Below, piece by piece: positions 1 to 4,339 of a stretch of 5,070 bases of DNA. The notes beneath the pieces are model-generated. The model was not told where the DNA came from. It saw only the letters and a program-made list of their open reading frames with translations, and searched no databases. This stretch comes from Spirochaetales bacterium (GTDB lineage: Bacteria > Spirochaetota > Spirochaetia > SZUA-6 > DRHE01), in the NCBI GenBank assembly GCA_016930895.1, contig JAFGFV010000183.1, positions 1-5,070 of the forward strand, read 5' to 3'. Numbering within the stretch: position 1 is the stretch's first letter; each line of letters begins with the position of its first letter. The translations under genes and the position numbers were made by a program.

Positions 1-299
1 CGCAGGAGCCTGCGCGGGAGCCCCCGCAGGACGCGGGGCCGGGCCGACGCCCGTTCAGCCTTGTGCTGGAGGTGTCGATCGCCGGCGTCCGCCTGTCTGC
101 CGAGGACTGCCAGCGGATGTTCGGCCCCTTCGAGCAGCTCAGCTCCGCCGTCGAGCGTGAGCCTATGGCCGGGGTCAGCGGGCTGGCCCTGGCCAGGCGA
201 CTGGCAGAGTTGCTGGGAGGTTCGGCCGCCGCTGGGTATTCGGAAGCGGAGCAAGCCACCGTGTTGGCGGTGCAGGTCCCTGCCGAGAATGACAACTGA
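1..299 (+). CDS. C-terminal end of a sensor histidine kinase-like protein with a degenerate ATPase domain (5' truncated by window)
   Basis: The reading frame is open from base 3 to a TGA at 297-299, so about 98 codons of the C-terminus are visible and the start lies outside the window. The order of elements matches the end of a HATPase_c (GHKL) domain of sensor histidine kinases. EVSIAGVRLSAED (residues 23-35 of the visible part) sits where the G1 box EV.DTGIGIPAED is expected. FGPFEQLSS (40-48) is a clear F box. AGVSGLALARRLAELLGG (from 56) sits at the G2 box. A final beta strand ends VQVPA. The G1 Asp is replaced by Ile, its second Gly by Arg, and G2 keeps only its last GL, so ATP binding is doubtful. 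Retention of the fold suggests a pseudokinase or signalling scaffold. The gene ends 12 bases before the next start, so the two are probably co-transcribed. Upstream domains (sensor, HisKA, receiver) cannot be judged. The family call is fairly secure; loss of activity is inferred. Confidence 0.75.
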   Translation, partial: QEPAREPPQDAGPGRRPFSLVLEVSIAGVRLSAEDCQRMFGPFEQLSSAVEREPMAGVSGLALARRLAELLGGSAAAGYSEAEQATVLAVQVPAENDN

Positions 300-311
300 G
301 GAGAGGGGAGC

Positions 312-1793
312 ATGGAGCGGGACGTGGATTGGCGCAGCAGTCCAGCGGGCGGGGCGGACTATCGGGACCCGGCAACGGGCCTGTTGGAGCACTCGCTGTT
401 CCTTCTGGAACTGGAGCGGGAGTTCCGGCGGTCGCAGCGCAGCGGCGAGCCCTTCACGGTCGCCCTGATCGAGGTAGCGGGCTTGGACGCCTGCGGGAGC
501 GCGGCGGCGGCAGAGATGCAGGAGCGTGTGGCAGCCGTAGGCGAGATCCTCCGGGGCGGCATCCGCGACGTCGACTTGGCCTCTCGCTGCGACCGCAGCC
601 TCTTCGGGCTCCTCCTGCTCAAGACTTCGGCCGAGGTAGCCCACATCGTGGGGGAGCGGGTGCGACGGGCGGTGGAGGAGCGTTTCCACGGCGAGCTGAG
701 CGTGAGCATCGGCATGGCTTCGTTCCCGGTGGATGCCGTGGATCGGCAGGCCATCCTGTCCCGGGCCACTGACGCCCTCCGGGAAGCCGTAAAGCAGGGC
801 CTGAACCAGGTGTATTATTTCACGCGCCCGGAGGCCGCGCCGGACCCGGAGCAGCCGCGGGTCCTGGTCGTGGACGACGACCGCAGAAACGTTCGCCTGA
901 TCTCGTCGTACCTCCTGACGGAGGAGTACGAGGTGCTGCCGGCGTACAGCGGCGAGGAAGCCATGTCCCTTCTCGGAAACACCGAGATCGACCTGGTGCT
1001 GCTGGACATCATGATGCCCGGGGTCGACGGCTACCAGGTCTGCAAGCGGATCAAGAGCCGGGACGCCACCCGGATGGTGCCCGTGGTTCTGCTGACGGCC
1101 CTGGATGACACCCAGGCCAAGCTGCAGGGCATCGAGTGCGGAGCGGATGACTTCGTCACCAAGCCGGCCAACCGCGAGGAGCTCCTGGCCCGGGCCCGAG
1201 CCCTGATCCGGGTTCGCGGTATGAACAAGAACCTGACCAGCATCGAGAACGCCCTGTTCGCCCTGGCCAGCGCCGTCGAGGCCAAGGACAACTATACCCT
1301 GGGTCACACTCAGAGGGTGGCCAATCTGGCGGTGGCCGTGGGCCGAAGGCTGGGCCTGCGCGAGAAGGAGATCTTTGCCCTACGCATCGGCGGGATCCTC
1401 CACGACGTGGGCAAGATCGGCATCTCCGAAGAGATCCTGAACAAGCCCGGGAAACTGGACGAGCGGGAGTGGGAGATCATGCGCAGCCACCCCGAAATCG
1501 GCTACCGGATATGCCTTCCCCTCAAGGCGACCCTCGGTCTGGCCCTCGACGTGGTGCGTCACCATCACGAGAAGCTCGACGGCTCCTCCTATCCGGACGG
1601 GCTGTCCGGAGACCAGATCTCGATGGCGGCACGGATCCTGTGCGTCGCCGACATCTACGACGCCCTGGTGACTGCGCGCCCCTATCGCCCCGCGATGCCC
1701 AAAGCCAGGGCCCTGGAGATCCTGCACGAGGAAGTCCAGGCCGGCAAGCTCGATCCTGCCGCGGTGGCCGAGCTGGCGGACCTGGTCGGGTAG
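312..1793 (+). CDS. GGDEF-like (degenerate) / receiver / HD-GYP response regulator, probable c-di-GMP phosphodiesterase
   Basis: This 493-residue, probably cytoplasmic protein has no visible signal peptide or membrane segment. Residues 16-172 form a GGDEF fold, with D19-PATGLL at the start, SIG at 132-134 and [14 protein letters not shown] near the end. The catalytic GGDEF is replaced by DRSLF (94-98), so cyclase activity is unlikely. R85-D-V-D88 lies exactly five residues before it, the position of the RxxD inhibitory c-di-GMP site. Residues 183-300 are a receiver with acidic D188-D190, phospho-acceptor D232 in LLDIMMPG, T262 and K284. Residues 308-493 are an HD-GYP phosphodiesterase: GHT with H332, H364-D365 in HDVGKIG, H393, HHHEKLDG at 417-424, then SYP (Gly changed to Ser), D447 and RPYRP. 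HD-GYP enzymes hydrolyse c-di-GMP to pGpG or GMP. Phosphorylation of D232, perhaps by a linked kinase, is the likely control. The ATG follows a strong purine-rich site (GGAGAGGGGAG, 300-310). Domain calls are secure; c-di-GMP sensing by the first domain is inferred. Confidence 0.94.
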   Translation: MERDVDWRSSPAGGADYRDPATGLLEHSLFLLELEREFRRSQRSGEPFTVALIEVAGLDACGSAAAAEMQERVAAVGEILRGGIRDVDLASRCDRSLFGLLLLKTSAEVAHIVGERVRRAVEERFHGELSVSIGMASFPVDAVDRQAILSRATDALREAVKQGLNQVYYFTRPEAAPDPEQPRVLVVDDDRRNVRLISSYLLTEEYEVLPAYSGEEAMSLLGNTEIDLVLLDIMMPGVDGYQVCKRIKSRDATRMVPVVLLTALDDTQAKLQGIECGADDFVTKPANREELLARARALIRVRGMNKNLTSIENALFALASAVEAKDNYTLGHTQRVANLAVAVGRRLGLREKEIFALRIGGILHDVGKIGISEEILNKPGKLDEREWEIMRSHPEIGYRICLPLKATLGLALDVVRHHHEKLDGSSYPDGLSGDQISMAARILCVADIYDALVTARPYRPAMPKARALEILHEEVQAGKLDPAAVAELADLVG

Positions 1794-1810
1794 GGGAGGG
1801 CAGGGGGCGC

Positions 1811-2197
1811 ATGGAAAACGCGGCATCCGGAGTGCGCCGGGTGGTTCTCGTGGTGGACGACGAGCCTCTGAACTGCAAGCTGGTGCGGGCCATCCTGGGC
1901 AAAGAGGGGATCGAGGTGATCGAGACCGGGGACGCCGAGAGCGCCCTGAGCCTCGCCCGCGCCGAGAGCCCCGGAGTGATCCTCCTGGATCTCCAGCTTC
2001 CGGGCATGGGCGGCCTCGAGGCCTTGGCGGCCCTGAAGCGTGACAGCGCAACCCGGGAGATCCCGGTCGTGATCCTGAGTGCGGGCTCCCTGGAGGAGGA
2101 CTACGAACGCTTCCGGGCGGCCGGAGCCGCGGGCCTGCTCCTCAAACCCTTCTCGGGGAAATCCCTCCTGGAACGGACGCGCGCCCTGCTCGGGTAG
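1811..2197 (+). CDS. Stand-alone receiver-domain response regulator (CheY/DivK-like)
   Basis: This is a 128-residue protein made of one receiver domain with no output domain. The acidic pocket is D16-D17-E18 (VVDDEP), the phospho-acceptor is D60 in LLDLQLPG, the switch residue is S90 in VILSAGS, and the conserved lysine is K112 in LLKPF. All the residues needed for phosphorylation are present. Single receivers of this size act by protein-protein contact or as phosphate shuttles or sinks in phosphorelays. The ATG at 1811 was chosen because the receiver fold starts about ten residues later and purine-rich sites (GGGGAGGG at 1793-1800 and AGGGGG at 1802-1807) precede it. The frame stays open further upstream, but that part overlaps the HD-GYP gene in another frame and has no family signal. 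It starts 17 bases after that gene's stop and is probably its operon partner. Which kinase it serves cannot be told from the window. Confidence 0.9.
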   Translation: MENAASGVRRVVLVVDDEPLNCKLVRAILGKEGIEVIETGDAESALSLARAESPGVILLDLQLPGMGGLEALAALKRDSATREIPVVILSAGSLEEDYERFRAAGAAGLLLKPFSGKSLLERTRALLG

Positions 2198-2207
2198 CGC
2201 GCGAGCG

Positions 2208-2229
2208 TGGGCCGGGCGGGACCGGCCCA
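2208..2229. terminator. Perfect GC-rich hairpin between convergent genes, possible bidirectional terminator
   Basis: TGGGCCGG (2208-2215) and CCGGCCCA (2222-2229) form a perfect 8-bp stem with a 6-base loop. It lies 10 bases after the receiver gene stop and about 28 bases past the end of the minus-strand dehydrogenase gene, which is where a shared terminator is expected. There is no T-tract on either side, so it is not a classic intrinsic terminator. It may aid termination or protect 3' ends. Confidence 0.45.
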
Positions 2230-2244
2230 GCCCAGCGTAGGCTC

Positions 2245-2263
2245 CCGTAGGCCGCGGCTACGG
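2245..2263. repeat. Small inverted repeat overlapping the dehydrogenase stop codon
   Basis: CCGTAG (2245-2250) and CTACGG (2258-2263) pair as a 6-bp stem around a 7-base loop. The TAG stop of the minus-strand dehydrogenase (2258-2260) lies in one arm. With the stronger hairpin at 2208-2229 it could be part of a two-stem 3' end, but a 6-bp repeat can arise by chance in GC-rich DNA. Confidence 0.3.
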
Positions 2264-3247
2264 CTGCCCGCGCCCCTCGGCCTGCGGATCGTTGACCGCG
2301 TAGAGGGGCCGGCCGCCTGTCAACACTGCCAGGGCGTTGCGGGCGCACTTGGTCTTGAGCTCGACCATCGACTCCTGGCTGTACCAGCCGCAGTGGTCGG
2401 TCAGGACCACGTTCTCCAGGTCGCGCAAGGGGCTTGAAGCCGGCAGGGGTTCCTCGGCGAACACGTCCAGGGCTGCGGCGCCGAGCCTGCCGCCTCGCAG
2501 GGCTTCGGCCAGGGCGGCCTCGTCGACCAGGGGACCCCGCGCGGTGTTCACCAGCACGGCCCCGGGCTTCATGAGGCCGAGCTCCCGTGCCCCGATCAGG
2601 CCGCGGGTCTCCGGGGTCAGGGGCGCGTGGACCGAAACGTAGTCGGACTTCTTCAACAGCTCGCGAATGCTGGCCGATTTGGCGCCGGCGGCCTCGATCT
2701 CCCTCTTGTCCACGTACGGATCGAAGGCAAGCACCTCCGCCAGCCCGAGCCCGGACACCTTGCGGAGCAGGGCCCTTGCGATGGAGCCGAAGCCGACCAG
2801 TCCCAGGGTCCTTCCCTGGATCCGGAACGACGGGTGCCCGCCGATCTGTTTCCACTCGCCGCGGCGGACGCGCCGGTCCCGCAGGGCGACGTGGCGCACG
2901 CAGCACAGCAGCAGGGCCAGGCAGTGGTCCGATACGTCCTCCAGGCAGAAGTCCGGCACTCGGGCCACCCAGATCCCGGCCTCGCTGGCCGCCTTGACGT
3001 CCACGTTGTCGTAACCCACCCCGTAGCGGGAAATCACCCGGCAGTTCCGCAGCTCTCGGATCACTTCGCCGGGAAGCGGGTGGAGGTTCACCAGGATCGC
3101 CTCCGCGTCCCGGAGCACCTCGATGGTTTCCGCCTGGTCGCCGAGATTGTGCACTTCCACCTTCGTTCCGATTTCGCGGAATACTTCGTTCTCCACGTCG
3201 TACGAGCCGTGACGGTCGTCCGTGACCACGATGCGATGCTTTGCCAT
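2258..3247 (-). CDS. D-isomer-specific 2-hydroxyacid dehydrogenase, CtBP / phosphoglycerate-dehydrogenase-like
   Basis: This 329-residue, probably cytoplasmic NAD-dependent oxidoreductase should interconvert a D-2-hydroxyacid and its 2-oxoacid; the substrate cannot be named. The substrate-side loop is RYGVGYDNVD (74-83). The Rossmann nucleotide motif is GLVGFGSIARA (149-159), with the NAD-ribose-binding acid D176 in AFDPY. Catalytic residues are R237 in NTARGPLVDEAAL, E266 in DVFAEEPLP and H285 in TDHCGWYS. The segment VPDFCLEDVSDHCLALLL and the end HCGWYSQES resemble bacterial C-terminal-binding-protein-like dehydrogenases more than SerA. There is no C-terminal ACT domain, so a serine-feedback-controlled SerA is unlikely. 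Asp replaces the usual Pro before the catalytic His. The ATG at 3247 was chosen because MAKHRIVVTDD begins the fold and AAAGGGAG lies just upstream; a longer in-frame start at 3433 adds a tail without family character. The gene is convergent with the signalling operon and divergent from nikR. Confidence 0.92.
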   Translation of the reverse strand: MAKHRIVVTDDRHGSYDVENEVFREIGTKVEVHNLGDQAETIEVLRDAEAILVNLHPLPGEVIRELRNCRVISRYGVGYDNVDVKAASEAGIWVARVPDFCLEDVSDHCLALLLCCVRHVALRDRRVRRGEWKQIGGHPSFRIQGRTLGLVGFGSIARALLRKVSGLGLAEVLAFDPYVDKREIEAAGAKSASIRELLKKSDYVSVHAPLTPETRGLIGARELGLMKPGAVLVNTARGPLVDEAALAEALRGGRLGAAALDVFAEEPLPASSPLRDLENVVLTDHCGWYSQESMVELKTKCARNALAVLTGGRPLYAVNDPQAEGRGQP

Positions 3248-3250
3248 TCT

Positions 3251-3258
3251 CTCCCTTT
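3251..3258 (-). promoter_or_regulatory. Ribosome binding site that fixes the dehydrogenase start
   Basis: Read on the minus strand this is AAAGGGAG, ending three bases before the ATG at 3247 with a purine-rich AGA between. It supports the 329-residue form over the longer in-frame start at 3433. Confidence 0.65.
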
Positions 3259-3276
3259 CGCCAAGCTCCGGAACAA

Positions 3277-3305
3277 ACCTTACGGTGCCCCGCGGGAAAT
3301 GTAAA
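3277..3305 (-). promoter_or_regulatory. Candidate sigma-70-type promoter for the 2-hydroxyacid dehydrogenase
   Basis: On the minus strand TTTACA (3305-3300, five of six to TTGACA) is followed after exactly 17 bases by TAAGGT (3282-3277, three of six to TATAAT but with the key T1, A2 and T6). Transcription would begin near 3270, leaving a leader of roughly 23 bases that includes the ribosome binding site. Position and spacing are good; the -10 is weak. Confidence 0.4.
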
Positions 3306-3309
3306 GCGG

Positions 3310-3321
3310 ACCGGGCCCGGT
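3310..3321. repeat. 12-base perfect palindrome upstream of the dehydrogenase promoter
   Basis: ACCGGGCCCGGT reads the same on both strands. It lies 4 bases upstream of the candidate -35 of the minus-strand dehydrogenase, a position suited to an activator or repressor site. No regulator is implied by the sequence itself, and such GC palindromes also occur by chance. Confidence 0.3.
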
Positions 3322-3368
3322 TCCTGAGGCTCGCATCCGATGGGGACTTCAAGCTGGTGGCGCACGGA

Positions 3369-3394
3369 GAGCTTGCACGAACCGTCGTGGGCTC
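3369..3394. repeat. Imperfect hairpin in the divergent region
   Basis: GAGC (3369-3372) pairs with GCTC (3391-3394), and CACGA (3376-3380) pairs with TCGTG (3385-3389) around the loop ACCG. The two helices are separated by TTG on one side and a single G on the other, giving nine pairs in all. It could be a structured leader or an operator. I do not recognise it. Confidence 0.3.
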
Positions 3395-3445
3395 GGCGTT
3401 CGACCAGATCTGCTGGGCCGGGATGGTGATCATGCGCGCGGTCTG

Positions 3446-3462
3446 TCGGTGGATCCCACCGA
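3446..3462. repeat. Perfect 7-bp inverted repeat upstream of the nikR promoter candidate
   Basis: TCGGTGG (3446-3452) and CCACCGA (3456-3462) form a perfect inverted repeat around ATC. It ends 12 bases before the candidate nikR -35. It may be a protein-binding operator or a small hairpin; no T-tract follows on either strand. It does not match the E. coli NikR operator halves GTATGA/TCATAC. Confidence 0.4.
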
Positions 3463-3474
3463 GAACGCAAGCGG

Positions 3475-3504
3475 TTGCAGGCCCGGGAGCGTTTGGTCTA
3501 TGCT
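3475..3504 (+). promoter_or_regulatory. Candidate promoter for nikR
   Basis: TTGCAG (3475-3480) and TATGCT (3499-3504) are separated by 18 bases. The -10 has T1, A2, T3 and T6; the -35 has only TTG. This would give a leader of nearly 90 bases before the nikR ATG. A second -35-like TTGACT at 3538-3543 has no good -10 partner. The call is tentative. Confidence 0.3.
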
Positions 3505-3599
3505 TTCAGCGGCCCGGAGAAGGGCTCAGGCGGTATCTTGACTGCCTTCGGACCGGGCATTCCTGGCCAGCGGGCGGCTTTTTGCGCGGGGGGGGTAAC

Positions 3600-4097
3600 A
3601 TGGCGAAACTGGTGCGTTTCGGAGTGTCCATCGAGGAGGATCTGCTCGCGGCTTTCGACGCGCTGATCGAGGCCAAGGGCTGGGCCAACCGCTCCGATGC
3701 GCTGCGGGGGCTCATTCGCCAACTGCTCCTGGAGGTGCAGGTGGAGGAGGACCCGGAAGCCGAGGTGGTGGGGACCATCACCCTCGTGTACAACCACCAC
3801 CACGGGGATCTCGCCAACCGCCTGGTCGACCTCCAGCATCGTCACCATCTCAACATCGTCTCCACCTTGCACGTGCACGTAGACGAAGCCAACTGCCTGG
3901 AGGTCCTGGTGGTCAGGGGGCACAACCGCGAGGTGCGCCGCATCTCCGACGGCTTGATCGGCACCCGGGGGGTGGAGCACGGCAAGCTCATCATCCACCA
4001 GGGCGCCCGAGAGCCGGCCGCTCACGAACACGGCCACGCGCCGGGGCACGACCACCCGCACGGGCACGCACCCAGCCACGATCACCCGCACGCTTGA
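3600..4097 (+). CDS. nikR: Nickel-responsive transcriptional regulator NikR with a His-rich C-terminal tail
   Basis: This 165-residue protein is a NikR: a ribbon-helix-helix DNA-binding domain (about residues 1-45) followed by an ACT-like metal-binding domain. With nickel bound, NikR tetramers bind palindromic operators, classically repressing nickel uptake genes. The start MAKLVRFGVSIEEDLL places R6, G8 and S10 at the DNA-contacting strand positions of E. coli R3, T5 and T7. The four square-planar nickel ligands are all present: H80 (E. coli H76), H91 and H93 in LHVHVD (H87, H89) and C99 (C95). GTRGVEHGKL (121-130) matches the family's end. About 30 further residues follow, holding ten histidines among residues 142-165, with a tandem 10-residue repeat. 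E. coli NikR is 133 residues and lacks this tail, which may store or buffer metal. The ATG at 3600 follows a G-rich site (GGGGGG with TAAC spacer). The frame is open upstream but without family signal. No nickel transporter gene is in the window. Confidence 0.95.
   Translation: MAKLVRFGVSIEEDLLAAFDALIEAKGWANRSDALRGLIRQLLLEVQVEEDPEAEVVGTITLVYNHHHGDLANRLVDLQHRHHLNIVSTLHVHVDEANCLEVLVVRGHNREVRRISDGLIGTRGVEHGKLIIHQGAREPAAHEHGHAPGHDHPHGHAPSHDHPHA
4032..4091 (+). repeat. 30-base tandem repeat encoding the His-rich NikR tail
   Basis: Two adjacent 30-base units (4032-4061 and 4062-4091) encode GHAPGHDHPH and GHAPSHDHPH. I count 24 of 30 identical bases; most differences are silent third-position changes, with one Gly-to-Ser change. 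The protein repeat is therefore better kept than the DNA, which suggests an older duplication with the His pattern kept. Confidence 0.85.
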
Positions 4098-4339
4098 GTT
4101 CCAGCCCCTGAACCCGAGGCGTCCGCCCACGCCGCCGCTTCCTTCGCCACCGATACGGACCCCGACGCCGTGGGCCCGTTCCGGCGGGACTGGTCCGCCC
4201 CGGCGCCTGGAATCCGCCGGCCGGTATGGTCTCACCGGGTCAGGGCCCTTGAGGGAGCCCTTCGATCATGGTACGGTCGAAAGGGGCAGCCCGGGGGAGC
4301 CGCAGGATCTCCCGCAGGACGCCGTTTGGGGGTAGCCAC
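4098..4339. other. Intergenic gap between nikR and gpsA
   Basis: This 242-base stretch has no independent gene I can support. Just past nikR is a weak 5-bp hairpin (GGCGT 4118-4122 with ACGCC 4129-4133, no proper T-tract). AGGGC (4242-4246) and GCCCT (4257-4261) can also pair weakly. A promoter candidate for gpsA lies at 4249-4277, and an in-frame ATG at 4268 could extend gpsA by 24 residues. Confidence 0.55.
4249..4277 (+). promoter_or_regulatory. Candidate promoter for gpsA
   Basis: TTGAGG would be the -35 at about 4249-4254 and TACGGT the -10 at 4272-4277, with a 17-base spacer. The -35 keeps TTGA and the -10 keeps T1, A2 and T6. Its geometry resembles the candidate in front of the dehydrogenase (TAAGGT). 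If real, transcription would start near 4284, after the ATG at 4268, which would favour the GTG start at 4340. Confidence 0.3.

Larger units (their letters stand above)
3248..3599. other. Divergent non-coding region between the dehydrogenase and nikR, rich in inverted repeats
   Basis: These 352 bases hold no gene I can support. Reading frames stay open here on both strands, but their translations lack family motifs and look like by-products of high GC. The region holds a minus-strand promoter candidate near the dehydrogenase, a plus-strand one about 100 bases before nikR, a 12-base palindrome at 3310-3321 and hairpins at 3369-3394 and 3446-3462. I recognise no riboswitch class or tRNA in it. 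A run of five T at 3579-3583 follows only a 3-bp stem. Confidence 0.6.

Noticed and set aside
61..468. 135-codon plus-strand frame across the kinase end and the start of the GGDEF-like gene
   Set aside because: It is very rich in Arg, Ser, Trp and Cys, and runs out of frame with two clearly recognisable coding regions.
2627..3304. Plus-strand open frame of 225 codons inside the dehydrogenase
   Set aside because: Antisense to well-conserved catalytic motifs and without its own family signature.
3343..3412. Possible selenocysteine tRNA, prompted by GGGACTTCAAG and a later GTTCGAC
   Set aside because: The bases flanking the TCA do not pair into an anticodon stem, and the TTCGACC loop has no complementary T-stem.
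3248..3433. 62-residue N-terminal extension of the dehydrogenase
   Set aside because: It lacks family similarity, and a good ribosome binding site sits before the ATG at 3247.
2142..3470. 442-codon minus-strand frame overlapping the dehydrogenase
   Set aside because: It is extremely rich in Arg, Gly and Pro and lies out of frame with the clear dehydrogenase; a shadow.
3563..3583. Attenuator-like hairpin before a run of five T upstream of nikR
   Set aside because: Only a 3-bp stem (GCC/GGC) can form next to the T run.
3222..3599. In-frame 126-codon extension upstream of nikR
   Set aside because: It would overlap the 5' end of the dehydrogenase gene, shows no family motif, and NikR proteins start at MAKLVRFGVS-like sequence just after a G-rich ribosome site.
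3595..3600. GTAACA next to the nikR start as a NikR operator half-site
   Set aside because: No matching inverted half-site is visible at a suitable distance upstream.
3498..4235. Minus-strand open frame of 245 codons opposite nikR
   Set aside because: It mirrors the His-rich and metal-site codons of nikR and has no recognisable domain.
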